64,000 bases of DNA from Linanthus parryae (taxonomy: Eukaryota; Streptophyta; Magnoliopsida; Ericales; Polemoniaceae): positions 123,020,088-123,084,087 of the forward strand of contig JALGPY010000002.1 of NCBI GenBank assembly GCA_023055425.1, in the 5' to 3' direction. Shown one piece after another: positions 1-9,886 of the stretch. Each line of letters begins with the position of its first letter. The first letter of the stretch is position 1. A program made the translations under genes and the position numbers. The notes below the pieces were generated by a model, which was given only the letters and a program-made list of their open reading frames with translations, made no database searches and was not told where the DNA came from.

Positions 1-1076
1 GTGTGCACCTTGCTAGTTGTGGCATCTTGATCTCCAAACTTTTTGGATAGGTCATAGCTAGGAACAGAGACACTAGCTAAATGATCAATCAAATCAAGCT
101 TACTAGTATCCACAACTACCACATTTTTCCCCTTCTCTGTTGGCTTCCATTTCCTGCCTACATCAACAGGTTTAGGTGGTGGTGGAGGGCACTTATGTCC
201 AAACACATGACATGTGAGACAAAGTGGAGGGAACATAGGGTAATCAAACTCAACATCAACTTCTTCCCCTAAAGAAACCACTGTAAATTTCTTTGGAGGA
301 AGCTTCTCAGCCCCAATGTCCACACACACTCGAGCAAAACTGACTCTTGTGCCATCTTTAGTAAGCTTGTCCGCACCAAGAGGGATTCCAATAGTACTAC
401 AAACATAACTCAAGCCTTCTTCTGTCCAGAAATCAGTTGGTAAATTATAGACATTCACCCAAACTGGAACTCTACTGGAGTTCGTCTTCGTCATGTCCAT
501 CATTGGAACCCAAGGTTTGATAACAAGAACTCTGCCACCAATGTGCCACGGGCCATTCTCCATAATTTCAGAGCATTCTTGCTTATTATCAAATCGAAAC
601 ACAAACACTCCTTCAGAATTGGCTGAAACGTACTTGAGGCCCAACTTTCCCCAAAGTTTGAATGCTGAATATTTAACAAACATGAAAGGGATATTCTTGC
701 CAAGAATAAAACCAATCAAGCATGTTTCCCACTTAGCACGACCCAGATCAGTAATGGAATCAGGGACAATCAACTTACCATCACAAAGAACCGCATCTGG
801 GTTGAACTTCATCTTGAAGTCCGGATCAAAATGGTTTACTCTGTTCTTCCAGACCGTTGAAACCGCGGGAAGAGCTGTTGGGTCTTCAGTTAATGGAGGA
901 AACTCTTCAATATCCTCCATTAATGAAGAATAATCTGGGTCTTTAATGGGTTCGAAGCGGATCTCGGTCGGAAGGAAACTTGGGTGAATAAGTTTCTTGG
1001 GGACATGAACCGTTTGAGTCGGTTGGTGGACATCTGAATCCAAAAGCAACTCCGGCAGCTTGCTCGCACCACTCAT
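1..1076 (-). CDS. LINE A ORF1 protein (DUF4283 plus zinc knuckle), N-terminal part
   Basis: The minus strand is open from an ATG at 1076 to the left window edge, about 358 codons, so the protein continues outside. It starts MSG like the ORF1 proteins of the two other LINEs here. A proline- and acid-rich N-terminus of about 80 residues is followed by a DUF4283-type region at roughly residues 110-215, with conserved LWGK, NGPWHIGG and YNLP motifs. A zinc-knuckle-like CX2CX4HXC lies at residues 286-296. Plant L1-type LINEs use such ORF1 proteins as RNA-binding chaperones of the retrotransposition particle. Upstream the frame stays open until the copia insertion at 1113, so MSG is chosen by homology. 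No stop or frameshift is visible in this part. ORF2 would lie to the left, outside the window. Confidence 0.85.
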   Translation of the reverse strand, partial: MSGASKLPELLLDSDVHQPTQTVHVPKKLIHPSFLPTEIRFEPIKDPDYSSLMEDIEEFPPLTEDPTALPAVSTVWKNRVNHFDPDFKMKFNPDAVLCDGKLIVPDSITDLGRAKWETCLIGFILGKNIPFMFVKYSAFKLWGKLGLKYVSANSEGVFVFRFDNKQECSEIMENGPWHIGGRVLVIKPWVPMMDMTKTNSSRVPVWVNVYNLPTDFWTEEGLSYVCSTIGIPLGADKLTKDGTRVSFARVCVDIGAEKLPPKKFTVVSLGEEVDVEFDYPMFPPLCLTCHVFGHKCPPPPPKPVDVGRKWKPTEKGKNVVVVDTSKLDLIDHLASVSVPSYDLSKKFGDQDATTSKVH

Positions 1077-1108
1077 CGGGAACCGGTCATTGGCTTTGAC
1101 GGGATGTG

Positions 1109-1113
1109 GAGTC
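1109..1113. repeat. Left target site duplication of the copia element (GAGTC)
   Basis: GAGTC directly precedes the TG of the 5' LTR and is repeated at 9620-9624 after the CA of the 3' LTR. Five bases is the usual length for Ty1/copia integrase. Confidence 0.95.
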
Positions 1114-2544
1114 TGTTGGAATAGATGCCCTAGAGGCAATCTAGTTTAGTATGAATTTGTAATTGGCTAGAAATTCATTTATTATTTATTGGATATTTAA
1201 TATAATGAAGTCCTTAGATTTACAATTGTGTTGTTTATCTTAAATATCCCTAGTCAAGTATAATGATTAAATGGGACAATCATCTATAGACTAGTATGGG
1301 GTTGGATTGATATGGAGATATCACGATCCAACACATAGGTGTGCATTACGGAATGTTGCACTGGATTGACCCATTACCGAGAAGGCTACATATACGTTAT
1401 GTTGAGTCACAAGTGCTTCTCGGGTACAATGGTATTGTCATCCTTAGACTTGAAGTCACTAGATATTCTAGTTGTGGATCATCGTGATCTTGGTAGCGTT
1501 AAACGCTACACCATAACTGGGTAGTTATAAAGGCGTGTACTGGATACAATGAGAAGCAAGCTTAGAGATCGTAGTGGACGTAGAGAGGATTTGCCCCTCC
1601 CACATAACGGGAGCAAATATCCAAGGCCACTCGAGGATAGTGCTTATAGAATGTCTGGCCAGACTCAAATAAATCAATATATGGGATATTGATGTTATTT
1701 GCACGAATAAGGCTATTCCATGGATCGAGAAACTAGGGATTGGATATACGAGTGTGACTTGTATGTCTCGTGTCCAATCCGGATATGGAGGCAAAGGGAT
1801 GAGACAATTACTTGTACAAGGTTGTCTAGATGACTATTCTATTAGTTGGCTAGAATGGATGTTTTGCTAGAAACCGCTCCATATTAGCAAAGAGTTGCTA
1901 CCAACTAGATAGAACCTATGGGGTCACACGCTATATAGAGTTGTACTAGATTTGGCAATTAATTAATTGGATTAATTAATTAGAAGGATCACTTTGCAAA
2001 CCCTTGCAAACTTAGTAGGGACTAATTTGCAAGGAAGGGACTAAATTGAACTCTAGTAGGACTAGAATAAGTCCTTTAGGTAGTTGACAAGGAGTTGTTG
2101 GACTATATAAAGGACCCTCCTCCTTCCTTCCCTACACACTTTATGCTCTAGAGAGAACATAACAAGAGTAGGAGAGAACAAAGGAGAGAGAGAGCAAGCC
2201 ACAAAGAGGGACGCCGCCCCCTTTGCCGCCGCCCCTTGTCCCCGACGCCACAAAGGGCCGAACCCCCTTTTGGTGCCTCGTTTTGCGTGATTCCTTCACC
2301 CTCCTTTCAATCCGGGCTAGCACCAAGGAGATTGGAGATCTAGGAACAACTCTAGGCGTGGATCAACTATAGAGAACGTGACACTATTCGCGTTTGAAGT
2401 CATCAAGGAGAACCCAAAGGTGTGTTTATGATTTCTTACCTTCACTATCGTTATGCATCTAGACTTGTGATCCTTGGAGGGTTTTGCATGGTTATTTGTT
2501 TGATTATGCTTCCGTTTGCGCGATCCATGAATCAAAACCCTACA
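1114..2544 (+). repeat. 5' LTR of the copia element
   Basis: The 1431-bp repeat is identical to 8189-9619 except for two transitions. It starts TGTTGG and ends ACA. A TATATAAAG box at 2104-2112 places the transcript start near 2135-2145, so most of the LTR is U3 and about 400 bp are R plus U5. The short ORFs in it recur in both LTRs and show no sign of coding. Confidence 0.97.
2104..2112 (+). promoter_or_regulatory. TATA box of the copia 5' LTR
   Basis: TATATAAAG is followed about 25-30 bp later by a pyrimidine-rich stretch, as expected for a Pol II start that makes the genomic RNA. The same box is at 9179-9187 in the 3' LTR. Confidence 0.7.
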
Positions 2545-2545
2545 G

Positions 2546-2558
2546 TGGTATCAGAGCC
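2546..2558 (+). other. Primer binding site complementary to initiator tRNA-Met
   Basis: TGGTATCAGAGCC lies one base after the end of the 5' LTR. It is the usual plant copia site, pairing with the 3' end of initiator tRNA-Met to prime minus-strand DNA synthesis. Confidence 0.93.
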
Positions 2559-4225
2559 ACAGGTCATAGAGCATAAACGTAGTTTATGTGTTACATTCTT
2601 GTTGTTTTACACCTTAATTTGTTGTTTATCGCGTAAAACAAGACAAATCAAGCATTGGATGCAATTTGTCAAAGAATTAATCATAACAAGACCCAATTAT
2701 TGCATTGGATGCATGAATTGGTGAGTTTGAGAAATTTTAGGATCTTAGATCTAGGGTTTGGGCATCCTTGGGGAAGAAGGAGTTCTCCCACAACAAGGAA
2801 ACAACCAAACTTGGGCTCCAAGCAAGGAGGTTGTTTTGGAAACAACCTCCACAAGGAGGTTCGGCCCCCCCTAGGGAGCCGCCCCCTTGCTTGCCGCCCA
2901 AGCTTGGAGCCCTAAGGGGCCGGGCGGCCCTAACCCGCGGGCCTAGCTTGCGGGTTTTGGGCCGGGCCGGCCCTAGGGCTTTATGGTTCACTTATTTGGG
3001 CCCGGGCAATTGGATTGTTGGGCCCATGGACCGTTTTAACCCTAGAAATCCTAAAATCAATTAAAATTGACCAAGCGCGTTAAAATTGGATTTTAACTGT
3101 TTATGTGCAAATCGCATGGTGATTGGATATGGCCTTAGGATGTGGTTTGATGTGGATGTTTAATTTTGTGGTTTGGTTTTACGGCCTGCGAGCTGATCAA
3201 TTAATTGTAATAATTAATTAGGGTTTTATGGCCTGCGTGCCATTTTTTTTCTCAACTTGTGAGATTTATTTTATTTAGTATAGATGTTAGCTAGTGCTAG
3301 ATAAAGTAGATTGTTAGCCAAGATTGGAGAAAAGAAGCCCAAAGCCAAAAGGAGCCACAAAAGATGGAGCATGGAGCATGGAGCACACCACATGACTATG
3401 AAGGATGGACCAAAAGATCAAGACGCATGGAGATGTGTTTGTTTAGGGTTCATAGATAATTCCATTGGCTTGGAATTATCTTAGTCTAGAAAAGGCCATA
3501 TCCACATCACGTTTAATTTCTGTTTTGTGGTTGTTTATTTATTGTCTTATTATTTGTGTGGTTGGTGTATGGATGATGCATGCAATTAGGATAATAAGAT
3601 AATTAGACAACCCGGATCTATTATTTGGAGTTGTGCCCAAACTCAAATAGATAGATTAGTTGATATTGATCAACAAAATAATTGAATTGAAAATCCCTCA
3701 AATTTTAAAATATTGTGTTCTTGCCTTCTCGTTATTTAAACACTCATTATCATCATTATTTATCAAGTTCGTGCGTGCCAAAGCATGGCGACTTGGTTCA
3801 TAATGATGGAATGCGATGGCACGTAACAATGTGCAATTGTTTAGATAAGAGGTTGAACACAACTAGGCTATTAATTTGATTAAGAAACCTAGAGGCAATC
3901 AATTGGGATTATCCATAAGGATGGATAAATAAGGAGTTATTTGCCCGATTGAACCAAGAGTTGCATATGGGATGCAATTGGAATTGTTCCTACCTAAGAA
4001 GTAATCGAATTATGGGTGACTTTCCAAAGCAAGCTCATAAGGAGATGAAAAAGATGGATCTTGGCCCACTAGAAAATATAAGGATATTTTCCGCATTAAT
4101 ATCTTGAGGGTTATTAATCCGTAGAAAAATAGTGGGAGCTATATTTAATAAACTAGCCATTATTAAATATAGTCAAAAATTCAAAAATACTAAAACTTGC
4201 GTATTTTCCTTTTGTAGAATTCCAA
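2559..4225 (+). other. Copia leader between primer site and gag-pol
   Basis: About 1.7 kb without a credible gene. A GC-rich part lies near 2830-3010, followed by AT-rich sequence. Small ORFs here are overlapping and low in complexity. A long leader carrying packaging and dimerisation signals is usual in this group, but I cannot point to the signal itself. Confidence 0.7.
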
Positions 4226-7200
4226 ATGGCAAACAACTCATCGAGTTCACAACATTCCCTACGATCTGTCCTTGAGAAGGACAAGCTCTCAGGAACCAAC
4301 TTTCTCGATTGGTACAGAAACTTGAGAATTGTTCTCAAGCAAGAAAAGAAGCTGTACGCAATAGAGGAGCATGTTCCAGAAGGTCCAGAGAATCAGACAC
4401 CTGCTGCCTTAAAGGAGTATCAAAAGCGTGTTGATGACGCTAATGATACGGCCTGCCTAATGCTTTGCACCATGACCTCTGAGCTTCAGAAGCAACATGA
4501 GAACATGAATGCTGTCGATATGATCGAACATCTAAAGCAGCTCTTCCAAGAGCAGGCGAGGGTAGAGAGGTATGAGGTCTCAAAGGCACTGTTCAAATGT
4601 CATCTAGCAGAAGGGAACCCGGTGGGACCCCATGTACTCCGAATGATCGGATACTTGGAGAATCTCGCCCGGCTAGGGTTCCCGGTCGGGCAAGAGTTGG
4701 CAACCGATCTCGTGTTGCAATCGTTGCCCGAGAGTTATGGACAGTTCATTATGAACTATAACATGAACGAGATCGTTAAACCACTGCCAGATTTGCTCAA
4801 CATGTTGAGGACGGCTGAACAGAGCATCAACAAGGGTAAGGGCAAAGCCATTATGATGGTGCATAAAGGAAAGGGTAAAAAGTTTGCCTCTTCCTCCAAG
4901 GGCAAAGGCAAGTCAGTTGCTAAGTCCAAGGAACAAGCCCTTAAGCCTGTTGGTGCCATTGCCAAGGTCGTGACTAAGGGTGAATGTCACTACTGTAGTC
5001 AACCTGGACACTGGAGGAGGAACTGCCCAAAATATCTGGAGGACAAGAGGCTTGGAATAGTGATTCCACCACCACCAGGTATTTTTGTTGTAGATGTCAA
5101 TTTAACTGTCTCTACATCATGGGTATTAGATACTGGATGTGGATCTCATATTTGTCGAAATATGCAGGATCTAAAGAGAAGTAAAAGATTGGCTAAAGGG
5201 GAGGTAGATCTGCGCGTTGGGAATGGAGCAAAGGTTGCTGCGTTGGCCATAGGCGTTTGCGAGCTATCTCTGCCTTCAGGATTAGTTTTAGAATTAAATA
5301 ATTGCTATTTTGTGCCTGCTATGAGCAGAAACATTATTTCTATTTCTTGTTTAGACAAGGAAGGTTTTATTATTTCAATAAAGAACAATTGTTGTTCCTT
5401 TTATTTGAATAATATTCACTATTTTAGTGCGCAATTATTTAATGGACTTTATGTCCTTGATCTAAGTAATCCTGTCTACAACATTAATACCAAGCGGATT
5501 AAAATAAATGATTTAAATCCTGCTTATTTATGGCATTGTCGTTTAGGCCACATAAATGAGAAACGTGTATCTAGACTCCATAAGGATGGATTGCTAGACT
5601 CATTTGATTTTGAATCATATGAGACATGTGAGGCTTGTTTATTGGGAAAAATGACAAAGTCCCCTTTCAATAAGAAAGGTGAAAGGACTAGTGAGCAATT
5701 GGCGCTCATACATACCGATGTGTGTGGGCCATTTGCCACGCCTGCCAGGGGTGGTTATGTCTACTTCATTACGTTTACTGATGATTACAGTAGATATGGA
5801 TTTGTGTACCTTATGAGGACAAAATCCGAATCCTTTGAAGTGTTCAAAGAATTCAAGAATGAAGTAGAGAAGCAACTTGGCAAAAGTATCAAGGCTCTAC
5901 GATCGGATCGTGGAGGAGAATACTTGAGCCAAGAGTTTGACGACTATCTTAGAGAGTGTGGGATCGTGTCCCAACTCACTCCACCCGGAACGCCACAATG
6001 GAATGGCGTGTCCGAGAGGAGGAATCGAACCCTATTGGATATGGTTCGGTCTATGATGTGTCAAACCGATCTTCCATTATCATTTTGGGGCTACGCTCTA
6101 TTAAGTGCAGCTTTTACCATTAACCGTGTTCCATCTAAATCAGTCATGAAGACACCATATGAGATGTGGAATGGGAGGCGTCCCACACTGTCGTTCATGA
6201 GGATTTGGGGCTGCGATGTCTATGTAAAACGTTTACAATCAGACAAGCTAGGGCCTAAATCGGATAAGTGTAAATTTGTGGGGTACCCTAAGGAAACTAA
6301 GGGATACTATTTCTACAATCCAACCGAGAACAAAGTGTTTGTTGCTCGGACCGGCGTGTTTCTAGAAAGAGAGTTTGTCTCTAAAGAAGCAAGTGGGAGG
6401 AATGTAGAACTTGAAGAGGTTCAAGAACCACAAATCACAGAACCGATTATGGAACATGAACAGGAATCACAAGTAGTTGTGGAGCCACCTGTTCAGGTAA
6501 CACAAGAGCTTCGTAGATCTAGTAGAGTGCGCCAGGAACCCGAGAGGTACGGACTTCTCATAACTGATTCCGGTGACACGATGCTCATAGATGATGAGCC
6601 TACTACCTATGAGGAGGCCATGAATGGCCCAGACTCGCAGAAGTGGCTTGAAGCCATGAGATCCGAGATGGAATCCATGTATACCAACAAAGTATGGACT
6701 TTGGTGGAACCACCTGATGGGGCGCGACCCATAGGGTGCAAGTGGGTCTTCAAGAAGAAGATCGACATGGATGGTAATGTGATTACCTATAAGGGCCGAT
6801 TGGTGGCTAAAGGATTCAGACAGATTCATGGTATTGACTATGATGAAACCTTTTCACCAGTCGCAATGACCAAATCCATCCGAATCCTACTTGCAATTGC
6901 AGCATACTACGACTATGAGATTTGGCAGATGGATGTCAAAACAGCATTCCTTTATGGGAATCTCCTCGAGGACGTGTATATGATACAGCCGGAGGGTTTT
7001 GAGGATCCAAAGCAAGCCAAAAAAGTCTGTAAGCTGCAACGATCCATTTATGGATTGAAGCAAGCTTCTAGGAGTTGGAATCGACGTTTTGATGAAGTGG
7101 TCAAAGAGTTTGGCTTCATCAGAAACGAAGATGAGTCTTGTGTCTACAAGAAGGTTAGTGGGAGCTCTGTAGCTTTTCTGGTCTTGTATGTGGATGACAT

Positions 7201-7816
7201 ACTACTCATTGGAAACGACATTCCCATGCTGCAATCTGTGAAAGATTGGCTAAGAAAGTGTTTCTCAATGAAGGACTTAGGGGAAGCAGCCTATATACTC
7301 GGTATAAAGATCTATAGAGATAGATCTAAGAGGTTGCTAGGCCTAAGTCAAAGTACATATATTGACAAGGTGTTGAAACGGTTCAACATGCAAGATTCCA
7401 AGAAGGGATTCTTGCCCATGTCACATGGAATCACTCTTTCGAAGAGTGGTTGTCCTTCCAATGAGATTGAGAAGGAACGCATGAGTAGGATTCCCTATGC
7501 CTCGGCCATAGGGTCCATCATGTACGCCATGTTATGTACTAGACCAGATGTGTCATATGCCTTGAGTATGACAAGCAGATACCAATCCAATCCAGGTGAG
7601 AGTCACTGGATTGCTGTCAAGAACATCCTAAAGTACTTGAGAAGAACTAAGGATGCCTTCTTGATGTTTGGCGGTGAGGAAGAGTTGCGTGTAAGGGGTT
7701 ACACTGATGCAAGCTTCCAAACCGATAGAGATGACTTTAGATCACAGTCGGGATATGTTTTGCCTGAATGGAGCAGCGGTGAGCTGGAAGAGTTCCAAGC
7801 AAGAGACGGTAGCTGA
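4226..7816 (+). CDS. Copia Gag-Pol polyprotein: gag, protease, integrase, RT, start of RNase H
   Basis: The frame of 1196 codons starts at the first ATG after the leader. Residues 1-240 are a retrotransposon gag domain with a lysine-rich tail. A CX2CX4HX4C zinc knuckle lies at about 254-267. The aspartic protease motif DTGCGSH begins at D302. A GAG pre-integrase zinc region is near 425-475. Integrase has D498, D561 and E597, a DD35E spacing. The RT core has D903 (QMDVKTAF) and YVDD at 988-991. RNase H begins with YTDAS (D1161). After about residue 1178 the frame leaves the family sequence and stops at 7816. A net frameshift, such as a two-base loss, at about 7752-7760 has moved the rest of RNase H into the third frame. 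All catalytic motifs before it look intact. Confidence 0.95.
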   Translation: MANNSSSSQHSLRSVLEKDKLSGTNFLDWYRNLRIVLKQEKKLYAIEEHVPEGPENQTPAALKEYQKRVDDANDTACLMLCTMTSELQKQHENMNAVDMIEHLKQLFQEQARVERYEVSKALFKCHLAEGNPVGPHVLRMIGYLENLARLGFPVGQELATDLVLQSLPESYGQFIMNYNMNEIVKPLPDLLNMLRTAEQSINKGKGKAIMMVHKGKGKKFASSSKGKGKSVAKSKEQALKPVGAIAKVVTKGECHYCSQPGHWRRNCPKYLEDKRLGIVIPPPPGIFVVDVNLTVSTSWVLDTGCGSHICRNMQDLKRSKRLAKGEVDLRVGNGAKVAALAIGVCELSLPSGLVLELNNCYFVPAMSRNIISISCLDKEGFIISIKNNCCSFYLNNIHYFSAQLFNGLYVLDLSNPVYNINTKRIKINDLNPAYLWHCRLGHINEKRVSRLHKDGLLDSFDFESYETCEACLLGKMTKSPFNKKGERTSEQLALIHTDVCGPFATPARGGYVYFITFTDDYSRYGFVYLMRTKSESFEVFKEFKNEVEKQLGKSIKALRSDRGGEYLSQEFDDYLRECGIVSQLTPPGTPQWNGVSERRNRTLLDMVRSMMCQTDLPLSFWGYALLSAAFTINRVPSKSVMKTPYEMWNGRRPTLSFMRIWGCDVYVKRLQSDKLGPKSDKCKFVGYPKETKGYYFYNPTENKVFVARTGVFLEREFVSKEASGRNVELEEVQEPQITEPIMEHEQESQVVVEPPVQVTQELRRSSRVRQEPERYGLLITDSGDTMLIDDEPTTYEEAMNGPDSQKWLEAMRSEMESMYTNKVWTLVEPPDGARPIGCKWVFKKKIDMDGNVITYKGRLVAKGFRQIHGIDYDETFSPVAMTKSIRILLAIAAYYDYEIWQMDVKTAFLYGNLLEDVYMIQPEGFEDPKQAKKVCKLQRSIYGLKQASRSWNRRFDEVVKEFGFIRNEDESCVYKKVSGSSVAFLVLYVDDILLIGNDIPMLQSVKDWLRKCFSMKDLGEAAYILGIKIYRDRSKRLLGLSQSTYIDKVLKRFNMQDSKKGFLPMSHGITLSKSGCPSNEIEKERMSRIPYASAIGSIMYAMLCTRPDVSYALSMTSRYQSNPGESHWIAVKNILKYLRRTKDAFLMFGGEEELRVRGYTDASFQTDRDDFRSQSGYVLPEWSSGELEEFQARDGS

Positions 7817-8174
7817 TTCTACAACAGAGGCTGAGTACATTGCTGCAAATGGCGCAGCAAAGGAGGCTGTTTGGATCAGAAAGTTTGTTTCTGAACTTGG
7901 TGTGGTCCCTAGCATTGCGGATCCAGTGGAGTTGTTCTGTGACAACACTGGGGCGATCGCGCAATCAAAGGAACCAAGATCGCACCAGAAGTCCAAGCAC
8001 GTGCTCAGGAAGTTTCATCTGATTCGAGATATTATCGATAGAGGAGACGTTCGGATATGCAAGATTCCTACAGATGATAATCTGTCAGACCCGCTTACAA
8101 AGCCTCTCACGCAGTGGAAGCATGAAGGGCACACTAGGAGTATGGGCATACGAGATGCGCCAGATTGGCTCTAG
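7761..8174 (+). pseudogene. Displaced C-terminal part of the copia RNase H domain
   Basis: This continues the pol gene after the frameshift at about 7752-7760 in another frame; that frame is open from 7707. It carries the rest of RNase H, with motifs VSWKSSKQ, TEAEY, FCDNTGA and HIDIR-like HLIRD, and ends with the copia C-terminus just before the polypurine tract. Without programmed shifting this copy cannot make a complete RNase H. Family members normally encode it in the same frame as RT, so this is an inactivating change and not a normal ORF boundary. Confidence 0.9.
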
Positions 8175-8178
8175 TGCA

Positions 8179-8187
8179 AGTGGGAGA
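8179..8187 (+). other. Polypurine tract of the copia element
   Basis: AGTGGGAGA lies one base before the 3' LTR and primes plus-strand DNA synthesis. Its position right after the pol stop is normal for this group. Confidence 0.88.
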
Positions 8188-8188
8188 C

Positions 8189-9619
8189 TGTTGGAATAGA
8201 TGCCCTAGAGGCAATCTAGTTTAGTATGAATTTGTAATTGGCTAGAAATTCATTTATTATTTATTGGATATTTAATATAATGAAGTCCTTAGATTTACAA
8301 TTGTGTTGTTTATCTTAAATATCCCTAGTCAAGTATAATGATTAAATGGGACAATCATCTATAGACTAGTATGGGGTTGGATTGATATGGAGATATCACG
8401 ATCCAACACATAGGTGTGCATTACGGAATGTTGCACTGGATTGACCCATTACCGAGAAGGCTACATATACGTTATGTTGAGTCACAAGTGCTTCTCGGGT
8501 ACAATGGTATTGTCATCCTTAGACTTGAAGTCACTAGATATTCTAGTTGTGGATCATCGTGATCTTGGTAGCGTTAAACGCTACACCGTAACTGGGTAGT
8601 TATAAAGGCGTGTACTGGATACAATGAGAAGCAAGCTTAGAGATCGTAGTGGACGTAGAGAGGATTTGCCCCTCCCACATAACGGGAGCAAATATCCAAG
8701 GCCACTCGAGGATAGTGCTTATAGAATGTCTGGCCAGACTCAAATAAATCAATATATGGGATATTGATGTTATTTGCACGAATAAGGCTATTCCATGGAT
8801 CGAGAAACTAGGGATTGGATATACGAGTGTGACTTGTATGTCTCGTGTCCAATCCGGATATGGAGGCAAAGGGATGAGACAATTACTTGTACAAGGTTGT
8901 CTAGATGACTATTCTATTAGTTGGCTAGAATGGATGTTTTGCTAGAAACCGCTCCATATTAGCAAAGAGTTGCTACCAACTAGATAGAACCTATGGGGTC
9001 ACACGCTATATAGAGTTGTACTAGATTTGGCAATTAATTAATTGGATTAATTAATTAGAAGGATCACTTTGCAAACCCTTGCAAACTTAGTAGGGACTAA
9101 TTTGCAAGGAAGGGACTAAATTGAACTCTAGTAGGACTAGAATAAGTCCTTTAGGTAGTTGACAAGGAGTTGTTGGACTATATAAAGGACCCTCCTCCTT
9201 CCCTCCCTACACACTTTATGCTCTAGAGAGAACATAACAAGAGTAGGAGAGAACAAAGGAGAGAGAGAGCAAGCCACAAAGAGGGACGCCGCCCCCTTTG
9301 CCGCCGCCCCTTGTCCCCGACGCCACAAAGGGCCGAACCCCCTTTTGGTGCCTCGTTTTGCGTGATTCCTTCACCCTCCTTTCAATCCGGGCTAGCACCA
9401 AGGAGATTGGAGATCTAGGAACAACTCTAGGCGTGGATCAACTATAGAGAACGTGACACTATTCGCGTTTGAAGTCATCAAGGAGAACCCAAAGGTGTGT
9501 TTATGATTTCTTACCTTCACTATCGTTATGCATCTAGACTTGTGATCCTTGGAGGGTTTTGCATGGTTATTTGTTTGATTATGCTTCCGTTTGCGCGATC
9601 CATGAATCAAAACCCTACA
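8189..9619 (+). repeat. 3' LTR of the copia element
   Basis: The second 1431-bp LTR is offset 7075 bp from the first and shows two substitutions against it (G8588, C9203). It ends in CTACA directly before the GAGTC duplication. Confidence 0.97.
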
Positions 9620-9624
9620 GAGTC
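9620..9624. repeat. Right target site duplication of the copia element (GAGTC)
   Basis: This perfect match to 1109-1113 proves that the two LTRs and the interior were inserted as one unit and that LINE A was continuous before. Confidence 0.95.
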
Positions 9625-9886
9625 GAGATCCGAGTTGGTTTCTTCATGAGATCCGAGGATCTGAGAGATGAAGAAGCTGACTCACAATCCGAAACCCTAA
9701 CCACTCAACTGAACTGTAAGCAAACCGACGTGAAAACTCTCAAATAAATGACCAAACTGATCGGAAGCCCCTTGAGCAGAGAGATCGGAAGAGGGATGAA
9801 CGGGAACAGCGAGGAATCAGTACCAAACGTAATCAAGAACTTTGAAGTTCATCGTGTTTCATAGTGGTGAATACGAAAAGATAGGA
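9625..9886 (-). mobile_element. LINE A 5' untranslated region, separated from its ORF1 by the copia element
   Basis: This unique sequence between the right copia target duplication and the satellite is the displaced upstream part of LINE A. Read on the minus strand it leads, after removal of the copia element, directly to the ORF1 start at 1076. It has no long ORF and is typical 5' leader sequence. The 5' end is placed where satellite sequence resumes at about 9887. Its target duplication cannot be checked because the 3' end of the LINE is outside the window. Confidence 0.75.

Larger units (their letters stand above)
1114..9619 (+). mobile_element. Complete Ty1/copia LTR retrotransposon, long-LTR (Angela/Tork-like) type
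   Basis: The 8506-bp element starts TGTTGG and ends CTACA. It is flanked by a 5-bp duplication GAGTC at 1109-1113 and 9620-9624. It contains, in order, a 1431-bp LTR, a primer binding site, a 1.7-kb leader, gag-protease-integrase-RT-RNase H, a polypurine tract and the second LTR. Integrase before RT defines Ty1/copia. The long LTRs and the gag type suggest the Angela or a related lineage (inferred). By eye the LTRs differ at only two sites, A1513/G8588 and T2128/C9203, so the insertion is recent. It sits in the 5' leader of LINE A. Confidence 0.97.

Noticed and set aside
1525..1794. 89-codon minus ORF in the 5' LTR (again at 8600-8869), and other LTR ORFs
   Set aside because: LTR sequence; the two copies are identical because the LTRs are young, not because of selection.
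2655..3064. Overlapping ORFs of 84-98 codons in the GC-rich copia leader
   Set aside because: Composition artefact on both strands in a known untranslated leader.
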